DNA from: Saprospiraceae bacterium
Lineage (GTDB): Bacteria > Bacteroidota > Bacteroidia > Chitinophagales > Saprospiraceae
Reading direction: 5' to 3'
Assembly: GCA_024103005.1 (NCBI GenBank)
Contig: JAGFJA010000039.1
Coordinates: 62,001-126,000, forward strand
Length of the DNA: 64,000 bases
Shown here: piece after piece, positions 17,436 through 26,220 of the stretch
Layout of the letters: each line of letters begins with the position of its first letter
Position numbering within the stretch: the stretch's first letter is position 1
Translations under genes and position numbers: made by a program
Notes under the pieces: generated by a model
Database searches by the model: none
What the model saw: the letters and a program-made list of their open reading frames with translations, nothing else
What the model was told of the DNA's origin: nothing

Positions 17436-17876
17436 TTATTCAAGAATCCTTTTCATGGTGGCATCCCAGCTTTCTACCTGACTGCCTGCCTTTCCGGCAA
17501 GCTCTTCTGCATCTTTTAAATCTTTAAATGCTGCTGTGTTGCCTCTCATCGGACTTTTCAATTCTTTGCTCCAAACATAATGTGCAGTTGAAGCATCAAT
17601 TAAAGCATTATCCTGAGTATAGTCGTGGACATAGTATGACTTTATGGGTCCATTGGGTTTCTTTTCAATATAGTGTACCATACATTTCAGGTCATCGAAT
17701 TTGTAAAATTTACTACTGTCGGTCATTACGGCTCCGCCAAACCGGCCATCCGTTATCTTCATTCCGCAAAAGTCACAATTATCTTTATCCAGGTTAATCC
17801 GGACAGGTTGATCAGAGTTGCACCCAAAGAGTAGGAAAAGGCAGGATAAGGCAAAAAAACTGAATAAATTTTTCAT
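17436..17876 (-). CDS. nosL: NosL-family copper-binding lipoprotein
   Basis: A 146-residue lipoprotein. The leader ends in LLFGC (acylated Cys19), and the NosL metal site DNCDFCGMKI (Cys34, Cys37, Met39) follows directly. DDLKCMVHY and YVHDY segments also match the family. NosL delivers Cu(I) to nitrous-oxide reductase NosZ in the periplasm. Here no nosZ or nosDFY is present: upstream lies the cytochrome c lipoprotein, downstream the truncated hemoglobin. It is either left over from a lost nos operon, or serves a nosZ encoded elsewhere in the genome, or another copper enzyme. Confidence 0.9.
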   Translation of the reverse strand: MKNLFSFFALSCLFLLFGCNSDQPVRINLDKDNCDFCGMKITDGRFGGAVMTDSSKFYKFDDLKCMVHYIEKKPNGPIKSYYVHDYTQDNALIDASTAHYVWSKELKSPMRGNTAAFKDLKDAEELAGKAGSQVESWDATMKRILE

Positions 17877-17988
17877 GAGGATTATTTTACAAATTGTTAT
17901 AAAATGAAAAGAATAGATGAGTTCATTTTCTTGTTTTTATTCTTAAAATCATACCTGACTATAGGCTGACTGAATGACTTGAAATTAA

Positions 17989-18030
17989 AAGCATGCAATG
18001 TAAATAAAGCTTTACCTACATTACATGCTT
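17989..18030 (-). terminator. Hairpin after the cytochrome c gene
   Basis: AAGCATGCAATGTA (17989-18002) pairs with TACATTACATGCTT (18017-18030) with one mismatch. On the minus strand it ends in TTTT and lies about 30 bp after the cytochrome c stop, so it probably ends or attenuates that transcript before nosL. Confidence 0.6.
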
Positions 18031-18060
18031 GTATTCAAATTTTAAGGTTCAAAACAGTAT

Positions 18061-18600
18061 TTATTTTGCACCGTCATTTTCTCTCATAAACTCGAGGATT
18101 TCTCTGGCTTCATCATCGCCCAAATTCTGATTTGGCATTCTGACTAAACAAATCTCCAGTTGGGCCTGAATTTCGGGATCCTTGTCAATCATCGGATCAG
18201 GGTTGGTAATAAAGTTCATAATCCAGGCCGGTTGTTTTCTTTTGGTAACACCTTTCCATCCCGGACCTACCAATCTTTCATCAGTTACCTTATGGCAAGA
18301 AAAACATTTGGTTTCAGCAATAGATTTTCCTTTGGCAGCCATTGCTTTATCCAATCCATCCACTTTGACATTTTCATGCGTGAATTTTCCTTCGCCGCGA
18401 TGTGGATCATACTTTTCAGTAGTAGCTTCAGCAGCACTATCCACAGCTGCTTCAGTGGATTCTGCCTCTGTGGCAGCCTCAGTTGTAGCCTCTGTTTCAG
18501 TCCCCTCTTGTGAAGAAGTGTTGGATCCGCCCGAACAAGCACTGAATATCAGTGACATAAAAAACAAATGTGAGCAAACAATTAAAATCTTTGACATCAT
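18061..18600 (-). CDS. Lipoprotein class I c-type cytochrome
   Basis: A 179-residue lipoprotein. Cys22 in the lipobox FSACSGG is the anchor, followed by a flexible Ala/Glu/Thr-rich linker (about residues 30-62). The single heme site is CFSCH (Cys99, Cys102, His103), with Met155 in RMPNQNL as probable sixth ligand. It should carry electrons in the periplasm; in Bacteroidota such a cytochrome typically heads the nos operon and donates to NosZ. A second Met is available at position 2. The upstream region has a -7-like box and a Crp/Fnr-like dyad placed for activation. Confidence 0.88.
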   Translation of the reverse strand: MMSKILIVCSHLFFMSLIFSACSGGSNTSSQEGTETEATTEAATEAESTEAAVDSAAEATTEKYDPHRGEGKFTHENVKVDGLDKAMAAKGKSIAETKCFSCHKVTDERLVGPGWKGVTKRKQPAWIMNFITNPDPMIDKDPEIQAQLEICLVRMPNQNLGDDEAREILEFMRENDGAK

Positions 18601-18936
18601 TAATAGGTTTTAAATTTAATTCAAAAATGAGTCTTTGAACATATAAATAATTATGATTTAAGTCATATAACCAATTAACACTTTTACAAAATTTCCGGCA
18701 AATTGATTTATCCAAAAGGAAACGTTTTTCCCATGTGACATCTCAATTAAAATTTTGAAGTAATGCTAAAGAGGTAATTATTATACATCCCCTGACCGTT
18801 GTTCAATTTCCCCCAAAATTAGTAATATTTCTTTGTATTTTGAAATGTCAAATATAGTTGGAGATTTTTATTCTAAATAGTATTTTTCAATCAATGACTT
18901 TTGAGCAGCCCCAATTAGATAAAAGTTCGGATAAAC
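18601..18936. other. Promoter region of the cytochrome c gene; otherwise empty
   Basis: This 336-bp spacer between the rnr 3' end and the cytochrome c start contains the candidate dyad operator (18652-18667) and a near-consensus -7 box (plus-strand CAAAAATG at 18622-18629). Nothing else recognisable was seen; no clear terminator for rnr. Confidence 0.5.
18652..18667 (-). promoter_or_regulatory. Candidate Crp/Fnr-type operator upstream of the cytochrome c gene
   Basis: TATGATTTAAGTCATA is an inverted repeat (TATGA-N6-TCATA) of the size bound by Crp/Fnr proteins. Minus-strand CATTTTTG at 18629-18622 resembles the -7 box TAnnTTTG; with a start near 18616 the dyad centre would be about -43, the usual class II activator position. 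The Crp/Fnr protein encoded at 15106 is the obvious candidate ligand. Confidence 0.5.
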
Positions 18937-21102
18937 TTAGTCATGATCTTCTTTTGAAATCATATCCATATCTATCTGTCGTTTTTCCAGGTCAGCATCC
19001 AAAATCTTTACCCAGACAGGATCTCCTATTTTTAGCGTGTGACCGGTCAATCGCCCGTAAGCCTTCAGTTTATTTTCTTCCAGGATATACGGCTCGTTGA
19101 ATCTGTCAAATCGTACCATTCCCTCACAATGATTGTCCGAAAGTTCGACGAAGATTCCTCTGTCATGAAATCCTGAAATTACGCCATCAAATTCCTGTCC
19201 GACAAAGCGACTGATAAATTCTACCTGTTTGTATTTGATAGATTCTCTTTCAGCCTCCATGGCTTTCCTTTCCTGAGATGAAATGTGTTTACACTTTATT
19301 TCAAGCTTCTCCTTGTCTGCCCTGAAGATATCCTGACCCAGGTTGCGATAAAGAATACGATGGGACAAGATATCGCTGTAGCGCCTGATCGGAGATGTGA
19401 AGTGTGTATAGTATTCAAAACCCAATCCGTAGTGCCCTATATTATTGGTCGTATATTCTGCTTTTGCCATGGTGCGGATGGCCAGAGGAGTGATGAGTTT
19501 GAGGGATTCATTCTCTTCAGCTTCCTTTGCCAGCCGGTTGAAAGATTGAATGATGGCTTTGGATGAGGTAAGATCCATTTTAAATCCAAACTGGGTTGCA
19601 AATGCTGCAAAATCGTTCAGTTTTTCTTCATTGGGCAGGTCATGGACCCGATATATAAAAGGTATTTCTCCGCTGATGCCCTTTTTTTTGATGTATTCGG
19701 CTACAGTGCGATTGGCAAGCAGCATAAAGTCTTCTACCAGCAGGTGTGCGTCCTTCCTTTCCTTTATAAAGACCTCCACCGGAATACCGTTTTCATCCAG
19801 TCTGAACTGAACTTCATCTGCTTCGAAAGAGATGGCTCCATTAGCATACCTTTTATCACGAAGGTCTTTTGCCAGATCATTCATCCACTTTAGTTCGTGA
19901 GCAAAATCACCTTCGCCTTTTTCAAGAATTTCCTGAGCTTCTTCGTAAGTAAACCTACGGTCGCTGTGGATTACTGTCTTTCCAAACCATTGGGAAACCA
20001 ACTTCTTGTCACGGTCAAATTCATATATGGCTGAAAAAGTGAGTTTGTCTTCGTTCGGTCGTAGAGAGCACAGTTCATTCGATATTTTTTCAGGCAACAT
20101 CGGCAGGACACGGTCAACCAGGTACACCGACGTGCTCCTCTCGTATGCTTCTGTATCCAGCGGACCTCCGGGTCGCACGTAATGGCTGACGTCGGCTATA
20201 TGTACACCGACTTCGATGTTGCCGTTATCCATTTGTCTGAATGACAAGGCATCGTCAAAATCCTTTGCATTAAATGGGTCAATAGTGAAGGTGGTGACGT
20301 CTCTCATGTCTCTTCTGAGTGAAATTTCCTGAGGCGATATTTCTGTGGGAAGTTGATTTGCCTCATCCATGGTGGCTTCCGCAAAATTCAGGTCGAAGCC
20401 CTGACCGATAAGGATGGACTTCATTTCAAGATCGGAAGAATTTTCGGCACCGAGAACTTCGGTAACTTTTCCGCGCACCATTTTATTTTTGCCGGAAGGC
20501 CACTCAGTGATGCGGACTGTCACGATATCGCCGTCCTCTGCGCCATTCAGGGCATCATGGAAGACAAATATTTCAAATCCGTTGGGAGCTTTAAAGGGGA
20601 CGACGACATTGTATTTTTTATTGACAAAGATCTTACCCATAAAAACCTCCCTGCTTCGACGGATAATGCGTTCTACCTTTCCTTCTATTTTTCTCCTCCC
20701 GGGCCGTTTGATCAATGCTACTTCGACGGTATCTCCCTGCATTGCATTGGCCAAGTCGGATGGACGCACATAGATGTCTTCGTCCCTTCCGTCCACTATG
20801 ATATATGCCGCACCTGATCTGGTAGCGTCAACCTTGCCGATGACGTATCTGATTGGGGCAGATGATCGATTGGTCGTGCGGTAAACACCCTGAGTGGTTG
20901 TTGCAATTCTTTTTTCGATGACGAGTTTGTCAAGAGCAGCCTGTACTTCGGCAACAGTATTGCTTATTTTTAAATCTTTGATGATGCGGGCAGGAGTGAG
21001 GGAGGCGCCGTTTCTTTGGCGTAATGAGCGATTGATGGCGACTTTTAAATTGGGCAAACTGAGTTTCTGACCTTTAAAAGATTTTGGATATTTTTTTGAC
21101 AT
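18937..21102 (-). CDS. rnr: Ribonuclease R
   Basis: A 721-residue 3'-5' exoribonuclease. Order of domains: N-terminal winged helix (about residues 15-75), two cold-shock RNA-binding domains (about 80-230), the RNB catalytic domain with DPFNAKDFDDALSF near residue 275 carrying the Mg-binding aspartates, and a C-terminal S1 domain (about 630-715, FISRFVGQEFDGVISGFHDR). It degrades structured RNA in decay and rRNA quality control. The length is typical. It starts 1 bp after the stop of the 178-residue upstream gene, so the two are translationally linked. Confidence 0.95.
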   Translation of the reverse strand: MSKKYPKSFKGQKLSLPNLKVAINRSLRQRNGASLTPARIIKDLKISNTVAEVQAALDKLVIEKRIATTTQGVYRTTNRSSAPIRYVIGKVDATRSGAAYIIVDGRDEDIYVRPSDLANAMQGDTVEVALIKRPGRRKIEGKVERIIRRSREVFMGKIFVNKKYNVVVPFKAPNGFEIFVFHDALNGAEDGDIVTVRITEWPSGKNKMVRGKVTEVLGAENSSDLEMKSILIGQGFDLNFAEATMDEANQLPTEISPQEISLRRDMRDVTTFTIDPFNAKDFDDALSFRQMDNGNIEVGVHIADVSHYVRPGGPLDTEAYERSTSVYLVDRVLPMLPEKISNELCSLRPNEDKLTFSAIYEFDRDKKLVSQWFGKTVIHSDRRFTYEEAQEILEKGEGDFAHELKWMNDLAKDLRDKRYANGAISFEADEVQFRLDENGIPVEVFIKERKDAHLLVEDFMLLANRTVAEYIKKKGISGEIPFIYRVHDLPNEEKLNDFAAFATQFGFKMDLTSSKAIIQSFNRLAKEAEENESLKLITPLAIRTMAKAEYTTNNIGHYGLGFEYYTHFTSPIRRYSDILSHRILYRNLGQDIFRADKEKLEIKCKHISSQERKAMEAERESIKYKQVEFISRFVGQEFDGVISGFHDRGIFVELSDNHCEGMVRFDRFNEPYILEENKLKAYGRLTGHTLKIGDPVWVKILDADLEKRQIDMDMISKEDHD

Positions 21103-21103
21103 A

Positions 21104-21640
21104 TTATAGATTGCCGACGAGGGAATAGTTTATTTCACCTGTGTCCTTGATATTTAAGATATATTTTCTAGGTGGCTCGGATGATGCACCTGATTCATTT
21201 TTTTCGATGTTCCCTTCTACAACAACAGCATTGGTCGGTGAGGAGAATTCTGCTATCTTGTACGTCATGGGTTGTATGTTGTAGTGTGTTCCGGCTACGG
21301 AGTCTGTTTCCTGAATATTGCCTTCATTGTCATATACAATCAGCAGGAATTCATAGCTGCCCACTGCTGCCTTCCAAACGATGCATGCAAGGTAATTCTT
21401 ATTGATTCTGAATTGTGCGACAGGAACATATTCTACAAAGTCGTCTGTTTCACCTTCTTCCTCCGCTATAAACAATTGAGTCAATCCATCCGGCAAGGGA
21501 TCATCAGAAAATGATTCATGCTCTTCGACATTGTAAGAAAGGATTAAAGGAAATTCAGCATCATCAAAAAAGGTTAAGAATGATTTGAATAAGACTTTCT
21601 CATCCATAGAATGTTCATATTTAAAGAAATGATTTATCAA
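21104..21640 (-). CDS. Hypothetical acidic protein upstream of rnr
   Basis: A 178-residue soluble, acidic protein without signal peptide or membrane helix. It starts with FFKYEHSMDEKVLFKSFLTF and contains mixed alpha/beta segments (LACIVWKAAVGSYEFLLIVY). Translation may start at the first Met or at the Met 33 bp downstream (21607). Its stop abuts the RNase R start, suggesting an operon. No family recognised; a role in RNA metabolism would be a guess from context alone. Confidence 0.7.
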   Translation of the reverse strand: MINHFFKYEHSMDEKVLFKSFLTFFDDAEFPLILSYNVEEHESFSDDPLPDGLTQLFIAEEEGETDDFVEYVPVAQFRINKNYLACIVWKAAVGSYEFLLIVYDNEGNIQETDSVAGTHYNIQPMTYKIAEFSSPTNAVVVEGNIEKNESGASSEPPRKYILNIKDTGEINYSLVGNL

Positions 21641-21904
21641 TCAAATCCTTTACAGCAAACAAAGAATCCTGCAGAAAAGTTGCACCCCGTAGTTTTCATG
21701 TATATTAAATTTTAAAAGAATAATCTTTGTAATTTGTGGATAAATATTTGATCTTAATACATTTATAAATATAATAAGGTTAATATTAGCGGATAAAAAA
21801 TGATGATAAAACAAATATGAAGGTTTATCTTATTTTGAGTGAATATATTCGAAGATGGCATACTTCTAAATTTTATACCTTTATACCTTAAAGAATTAAG
21901 ATTT

Positions 21905-23221
21905 ATGCGAGGTTCCGGAATATTAGTGTCATGTCTCCTTGTAATGATGACGGGCATCCTATGTCGGGGGCAGAATGACGGCAAGATGCAGTGGTTTAAG
22001 GATGCCAAGCTGGGTATTTTTATCCATTGGGGCATTTATTCCGTAGATGGAGTAGATGAAAGCTGGGCCTTTCACAACCGTAAGATGCCCTATGATCAAT
22101 ATATGGCACAGGTTAAGAGATTTACCGCAGGACACTACAATCCGGATGACTGGGTACATCTCATCAAAGAATCCGGGGCGAGATACACCGTCATTACCTC
22201 GAAGCATCACGATGGTATCGCGCTGTGGAATACTGGTGAAAATGACAGGAGTATTCCCAGATTGGCTCCTGCCGGGCGTGATGTGTTGACCCCTTTCGTA
22301 GATGCATGTCGAAGAAGTGGATTAAAACTGGGCCTTTATTTCTCCCTGATTGACTGGAGTCATCCGGATTATCCGGCTATTCTTAAAGACAGCGTACGGT
22401 ATAAAATCGCTGATGATAGCGTCAGGTGGAACAGGTTCCGGAAATTTTTTCAGGGGCAGATCAATGAGCTGGTTGACCGATATAATCCTGACCTATATTG
22501 GTTTGACGGCGATTGGGAACATTCCGCTGAAGAATGGCAGGCAGATAAAGTCCGAAATAATATCCTGAAACATAACCCGAATGCCATCATCAATTCACGT
22601 CTGACAGGCCGCGGAGATTACGATACACCTGAACAGAACTTCCCTGTGTCACGACCTGACAGAGCATGGGAGTTGTGTATGACGGCAAATAACAACTGGG
22701 GTTACCACCCGGATGATGTGCAGTATAAAACACCCTATGAGGTAATCACTCTTTTTTCGGACATCATCTCTCATGGAGGTAACCTTTTACTGGGTATAGG
22801 CCCCAGGGAAGACGGCTGGATTCCTGACCAGCAGGTTCATTTGTTGAAGGAAATCGGAAAGTGGACACATAAACATGAAGAGGCTATTTTCAATACGGTA
22901 GCCGGGCTGCCTTACGGACATTATTATGGTCCCAGCACTTTGTCCAAGGACTCCACTATCCTGTATCTCTTTGTACCTACCCAAAACCGGGGTTCTATTT
23001 ATCTGAAGGGTATTAGCAATAAGATTCTTGACATATATGTACTTGGTACAGATACTCACCTTAACCATAAAATAGTCGGAAAAATATCATGGAGTCCGGT
23101 ACCTGGCCTTGTTTTTATTGACCAACTCCCGATAACTGCTATGGATAAATACATGACTGTCTTGAAGATACGTCTCGAAGGAAAGTTGAAATTATACCGT
23201 GGAAAGGGAGGCTATAACTAA
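21905..23221 (+). CDS. Secreted alpha-L-fucosidase, glycoside hydrolase family 29
   Basis: A 438-residue GH29 enzyme in the chosen frame. The Met at 21905 opens a signal peptide (MRGSGILVSCLLVMMTGILC then RGQ); the frame continues 22 codons upstream but without leader character. Family motifs: WFKDAKLGIFIHWGIYSV near residue 30, SKHHDGIALW near residue 100 and DLYWFDGDWEH, where Asp201 is the expected nucleophile of the retaining mechanism. It should release alpha-L-fucose from glycans in the periplasm or outside the cell. If the short leader is a lipobox variant (GILC) it might be lipid-anchored. It is not next to a SusCD pair. Confidence 0.9.
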   Translation: MRGSGILVSCLLVMMTGILCRGQNDGKMQWFKDAKLGIFIHWGIYSVDGVDESWAFHNRKMPYDQYMAQVKRFTAGHYNPDDWVHLIKESGARYTVITSKHHDGIALWNTGENDRSIPRLAPAGRDVLTPFVDACRRSGLKLGLYFSLIDWSHPDYPAILKDSVRYKIADDSVRWNRFRKFFQGQINELVDRYNPDLYWFDGDWEHSAEEWQADKVRNNILKHNPNAIINSRLTGRGDYDTPEQNFPVSRPDRAWELCMTANNNWGYHPDDVQYKTPYEVITLFSDIISHGGNLLLGIGPREDGWIPDQQVHLLKEIGKWTHKHEEAIFNTVAGLPYGHYYGPSTLSKDSTILYLFVPTQNRGSIYLKGISNKILDIYVLGTDTHLNHKIVGKISWSPVPGLVFIDQLPITAMDKYMTVLKIRLEGKLKLYRGKGGYN

Positions 23222-23314
23222 ATTTACACATAAAATACCCTATATTCTATGAATTTCACTAGGAAAGTCAGTAGAATGAGGAAGAGCATTTGCCCATAGT
23301 TTAATTTTGACCCT

Positions 23315-24433
23315 ATGCATATACTCATGATCCCATCTTGGTTTCAACCCGCATCAGAAGGCCATCAAGGCATTTTTGTCAGAGATATGGCACAGGCAAT
23401 GGTCAGGGAAGGTCATGAAGTTAGAATCATTGCCTTCAGTCATAATCAGATATACAGGGAATTTGAAGCGGATGGCATAACTGAGATTTATTGTCCCGGA
23501 CCTGAATCAGGATTGAAAGGTAAGCTTACGATGCCCTCAAAGATGTACAGACAGCTTGAGGATTATGTAGGTAAGTTTGGTCCTCCGGACATAATAAATA
23601 CCCATGGCCTTTCTATTATCCGGCTTGTTTATCGGTGGGCACATAACAGAAAAGTTCCCATTGCCCATCATGAACACCTCCACCTGCTCGCCGTCAATAA
23701 TCCACCGGTCAAATACCGTTTACTGGCCCGGTATTTGTACCCTAAGGTTAATGTTATCATTGGTGTGAGCAACATCTTATCAGGCGGCATCCGACGGCTG
23801 ACACAGACACCTGTTGTCACCCTTCCTCCTGTAGTCCATGAAGATTTTTTTCAGTTGAAATCAGATAAGCCGCCACTGACAATCTTTCAGTTTGCATGTG
23901 TCGGTGATCTGGATCAGATAAAAGGTCACCGCCTTCTGATAGAAGCACTGGGGGCAGTAAGAAGGCGGGGATTAGACTTTAAACTTCATGTAGCAGGAGA
24001 TGGACCCATAAGAAGAGAACTTGAAATCTTATGTGACCGGGAAAATTTAAGCGATTATATAATCTGGTACGGAAGGCAAAGCCGTCCCAGCATATGCCGG
24101 ATATTATCGGGATGCCATATCTATTGTACGGCAACAGAGCTGGAAACCTTTGGCTTGCATATCGCTGAGGCAATGGCTGCCGGTCTTTATATCGTCTCGA
24201 CGGATTGCGGAGGTGTCCGAGATTATGTCGATGGGGATAGTGGTACGATAGTCGTTCGGCGGACGGTAGAAGCTCTTGCGGATGCCATTGAAACGGCTAT
24301 GTTGGAATATCGTGCTGATAATTGTAAAGAAAACCAGGATAGAATCAGGAAGTATGCTTCCGCTCCTGTTGTGATACCCCGGATAATTGAAGTATTCAGG
24401 TCTTGTATCCGGTCTGATGTCTTACATCAATGA
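23315..24433 (+). CDS. Glycosyltransferase family 4 (GT-B fold)
   Basis: A 372-residue cytoplasmic glycosyltransferase. N-terminal Rossmann half: MHILMIPSWFQPASEGHQGI near residue 1, then VRDMAQAMVREGHEVRII. C-terminal GT4 domain (about 185-350): ATELETFGLHIAEAMAAGL holds the EX7E nucleotide-sugar binding pattern. Probably adds a sugar to a surface polysaccharide or lipid; donor and acceptor unknown. A TAATTTTG -7-type box ends 5 bp before the ATG, so the mRNA may be leaderless. Its last 12 bp overlap the 3' end of nadB on the other strand. Confidence 0.85.
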   Translation: MHILMIPSWFQPASEGHQGIFVRDMAQAMVREGHEVRIIAFSHNQIYREFEADGITEIYCPGPESGLKGKLTMPSKMYRQLEDYVGKFGPPDIINTHGLSIIRLVYRWAHNRKVPIAHHEHLHLLAVNNPPVKYRLLARYLYPKVNVIIGVSNILSGGIRRLTQTPVVTLPPVVHEDFFQLKSDKPPLTIFQFACVGDLDQIKGHRLLIEALGAVRRRGLDFKLHVAGDGPIRRELEILCDRENLSDYIIWYGRQSRPSICRILSGCHIYCTATELETFGLHIAEAMAAGLYIVSTDCGGVRDYVDGDSGTIVVRRTVEALADAIETAMLEYRADNCKENQDRIRKYASAPVVIPRIIEVFRSCIRSDVLHQ

Positions 24434-26026
24434 ATCCTGTAAAAAAGGTAATTTGTCCGGATAGTCGGTCGTGAAGTGCAGGCCCCTACTTTCATGCCTC
24501 ATGGTCGCTCCTTTGATAATCAAATATGATATAGTAATCAGGTTGCGCAATTCACATAGTTGAGGACTGATGGTGGTGGAATTATACAGTTCTTCCGTCT
24601 CCTGGTAGAGCAGAAACATTCGGTCGGAGGCGCGCTTCAGACGCACGTTGGATCTGACGATGCCGACATAGTTGGACATGATCTCATTGACTTCTTTACG
24701 GCTTTGGGTAATGAGTACCATTTCTTTCGGATCACTTGTGCCACGAGCGTTCCAATCAGGTATCCCTTCAGGAATCGTTGATGTGTCGATGGTGGTAAGG
24801 ATATCGAGGGCTGCCCGATAGCCGAATACTAGTCCTTCGAGGAGGCTGTTGCTTGCCAGACGATTGGCGCCGTGTAGTCCGGAATTGGTACATTCTCCGG
24901 CAGCGTGAAGCCTTCTGATAGAGCTTTTGCCTTCGTGATCTATCTTGATGCCACCACACATGTAATGACAGGCAGGTACGACAGGAATCATCATGGTAAA
25001 CGGGTCTATTCCGATGCTTTTACATTTCTCATAAATATTGGGAAAGTGTTTAAGGAAGCCATCATGGTCCAGATGGCGGCAGTCAAGGTACATCTTATCC
25101 GCACCTTGTATCTTCATTTCATTGTCTATAGCCCGTGCCACGATATCTCTGGGTGCCAGGCTCAATCTTTCGTCGTATTTCTGCATGAATTCACGACCTA
25201 AGGCATCTTTCAGGATAGCGCCATACCCTCTTACAGCTTCACTTATCAGGAAGTCGGGCTTTCCCCCCATGGGGTTGTAAAGGGCTGTCGGATGAAATTG
25301 CACGAATTCCATATTGGCTATCCGTCCCTTGGCACGATAAAACATTGCTATACCGTCACCGGTGGCTACAAGGGGATTGGTTGTGGATTGATATACCTGA
25401 CCGGCGCCACCGGAAGCAAGTACTGTATGCCGGGAGAGAAAAGTCTTTATTTCATTGGTTTTACGGTTCAGTGCATATACACCATAACACTCTATATCCG
25501 GGGTGAGACGGGAAATATTATAGCCCAGATGGTGCTGGGTGATGATATCTATGGCAAAGTAATGTTCCAATACCTCGATATTGCTGTATTGGGCAGCCTT
25601 TTCCACGACAGTTCGCTGAATTTCCCTGCCGGTGATGTCTTTGTAGTGCAATATCCTGTTTTCAGTGTGTCCGCCTTCCCTGCCCAGGTCGTATTCACCG
25701 CTTTGTGTCTTGTCAAAATTGGCTCCCCATTCTATCAGCTCTTTCACACGCTGAGGTGCTGATTCCACGACGATTTCGACGACTTCACGGTCGCACAGAC
25801 CATCACCGGCATCTAAGGTATCGGATATATGTTTTTCAAAATTATCTACCTGAACATCCCAGACGGTTGCGATTCCTCCCTGTGCAAAATTGGTATTACT
25901 TTCCTTTTCGGTAGTTTTCGCCAATACGGTTATTTTCAGGTCACTTCTTCTTTGTGCTACCTGAATGGCTAGGCTCAGGCCGGCTATCCCCGAACCGACT
26001 ATGACTATGTCAGATATTTCAGCCAT
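24422..26026 (-). CDS. nadB: L-aspartate oxidase
   Basis: A 534-residue flavoenzyme oxidising L-aspartate to iminoaspartate, first step of de novo NAD synthesis. The FAD dinucleotide motif VGSGIAGLS starts near residue 10; NTNFAQGGIA near 45, REGGHTENRILHYKDITG near 125 and HPTALYNP near 255 are fumarate reductase/NadB-type active-site segments; the helical C-terminal domain contains RRLHAAGECTNSGLHGANRL. Start chosen at the Met at 26026: the frame is open 12 codons further, but a TACCTTTG promoter box overlaps that upstream stretch. nadA and nadC are not in the window. Confidence 0.94.
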   Translation of the reverse strand: MAEISDIVIVGSGIAGLSLAIQVAQRRSDLKITVLAKTTEKESNTNFAQGGIATVWDVQVDNFEKHISDTLDAGDGLCDREVVEIVVESAPQRVKELIEWGANFDKTQSGEYDLGREGGHTENRILHYKDITGREIQRTVVEKAAQYSNIEVLEHYFAIDIITQHHLGYNISRLTPDIECYGVYALNRKTNEIKTFLSRHTVLASGGAGQVYQSTTNPLVATGDGIAMFYRAKGRIANMEFVQFHPTALYNPMGGKPDFLISEAVRGYGAILKDALGREFMQKYDERLSLAPRDIVARAIDNEMKIQGADKMYLDCRHLDHDGFLKHFPNIYEKCKSIGIDPFTMMIPVVPACHYMCGGIKIDHEGKSSIRRLHAAGECTNSGLHGANRLASNSLLEGLVFGYRAALDILTTIDTSTIPEGIPDWNARGTSDPKEMVLITQSRKEVNEIMSNYVGIVRSNVRLKRASDRMFLLYQETEELYNSTTISPQLCELRNLITISYLIIKGATMRHESRGLHFTTDYPDKLPFLQDSLM

Positions 26027-26059
26027 TTTTCTATCCTTCTTTATTTCCTTAAAAAACTC

Positions 26060-26067
26060 CAAAGGTA
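26060..26067 (-). promoter_or_regulatory. -7 promoter box (TACCTTTG on minus strand) for nadB
   Basis: It matches TAnnTTTG and would start transcription near 26053. Because this lies downstream of the more distal in-frame ATG at 26062, it decides in favour of the nadB start at 26026. The -33 box is poor. Confidence 0.55.
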
Positions 26068-26220
26068 CAGATAAAACTACTTTTGTCCATGAGATAATTG
26101 GTCAGCGGCAAATGTGGATTATCCTGCCTTTTTCACCAGTCCTCGAATTTTATCATATCTCCGATGGCTGTTAAAGCGCAAGTATGCTATAGAATGACAA
26201 TATTTTCCGTGGACAGATAC

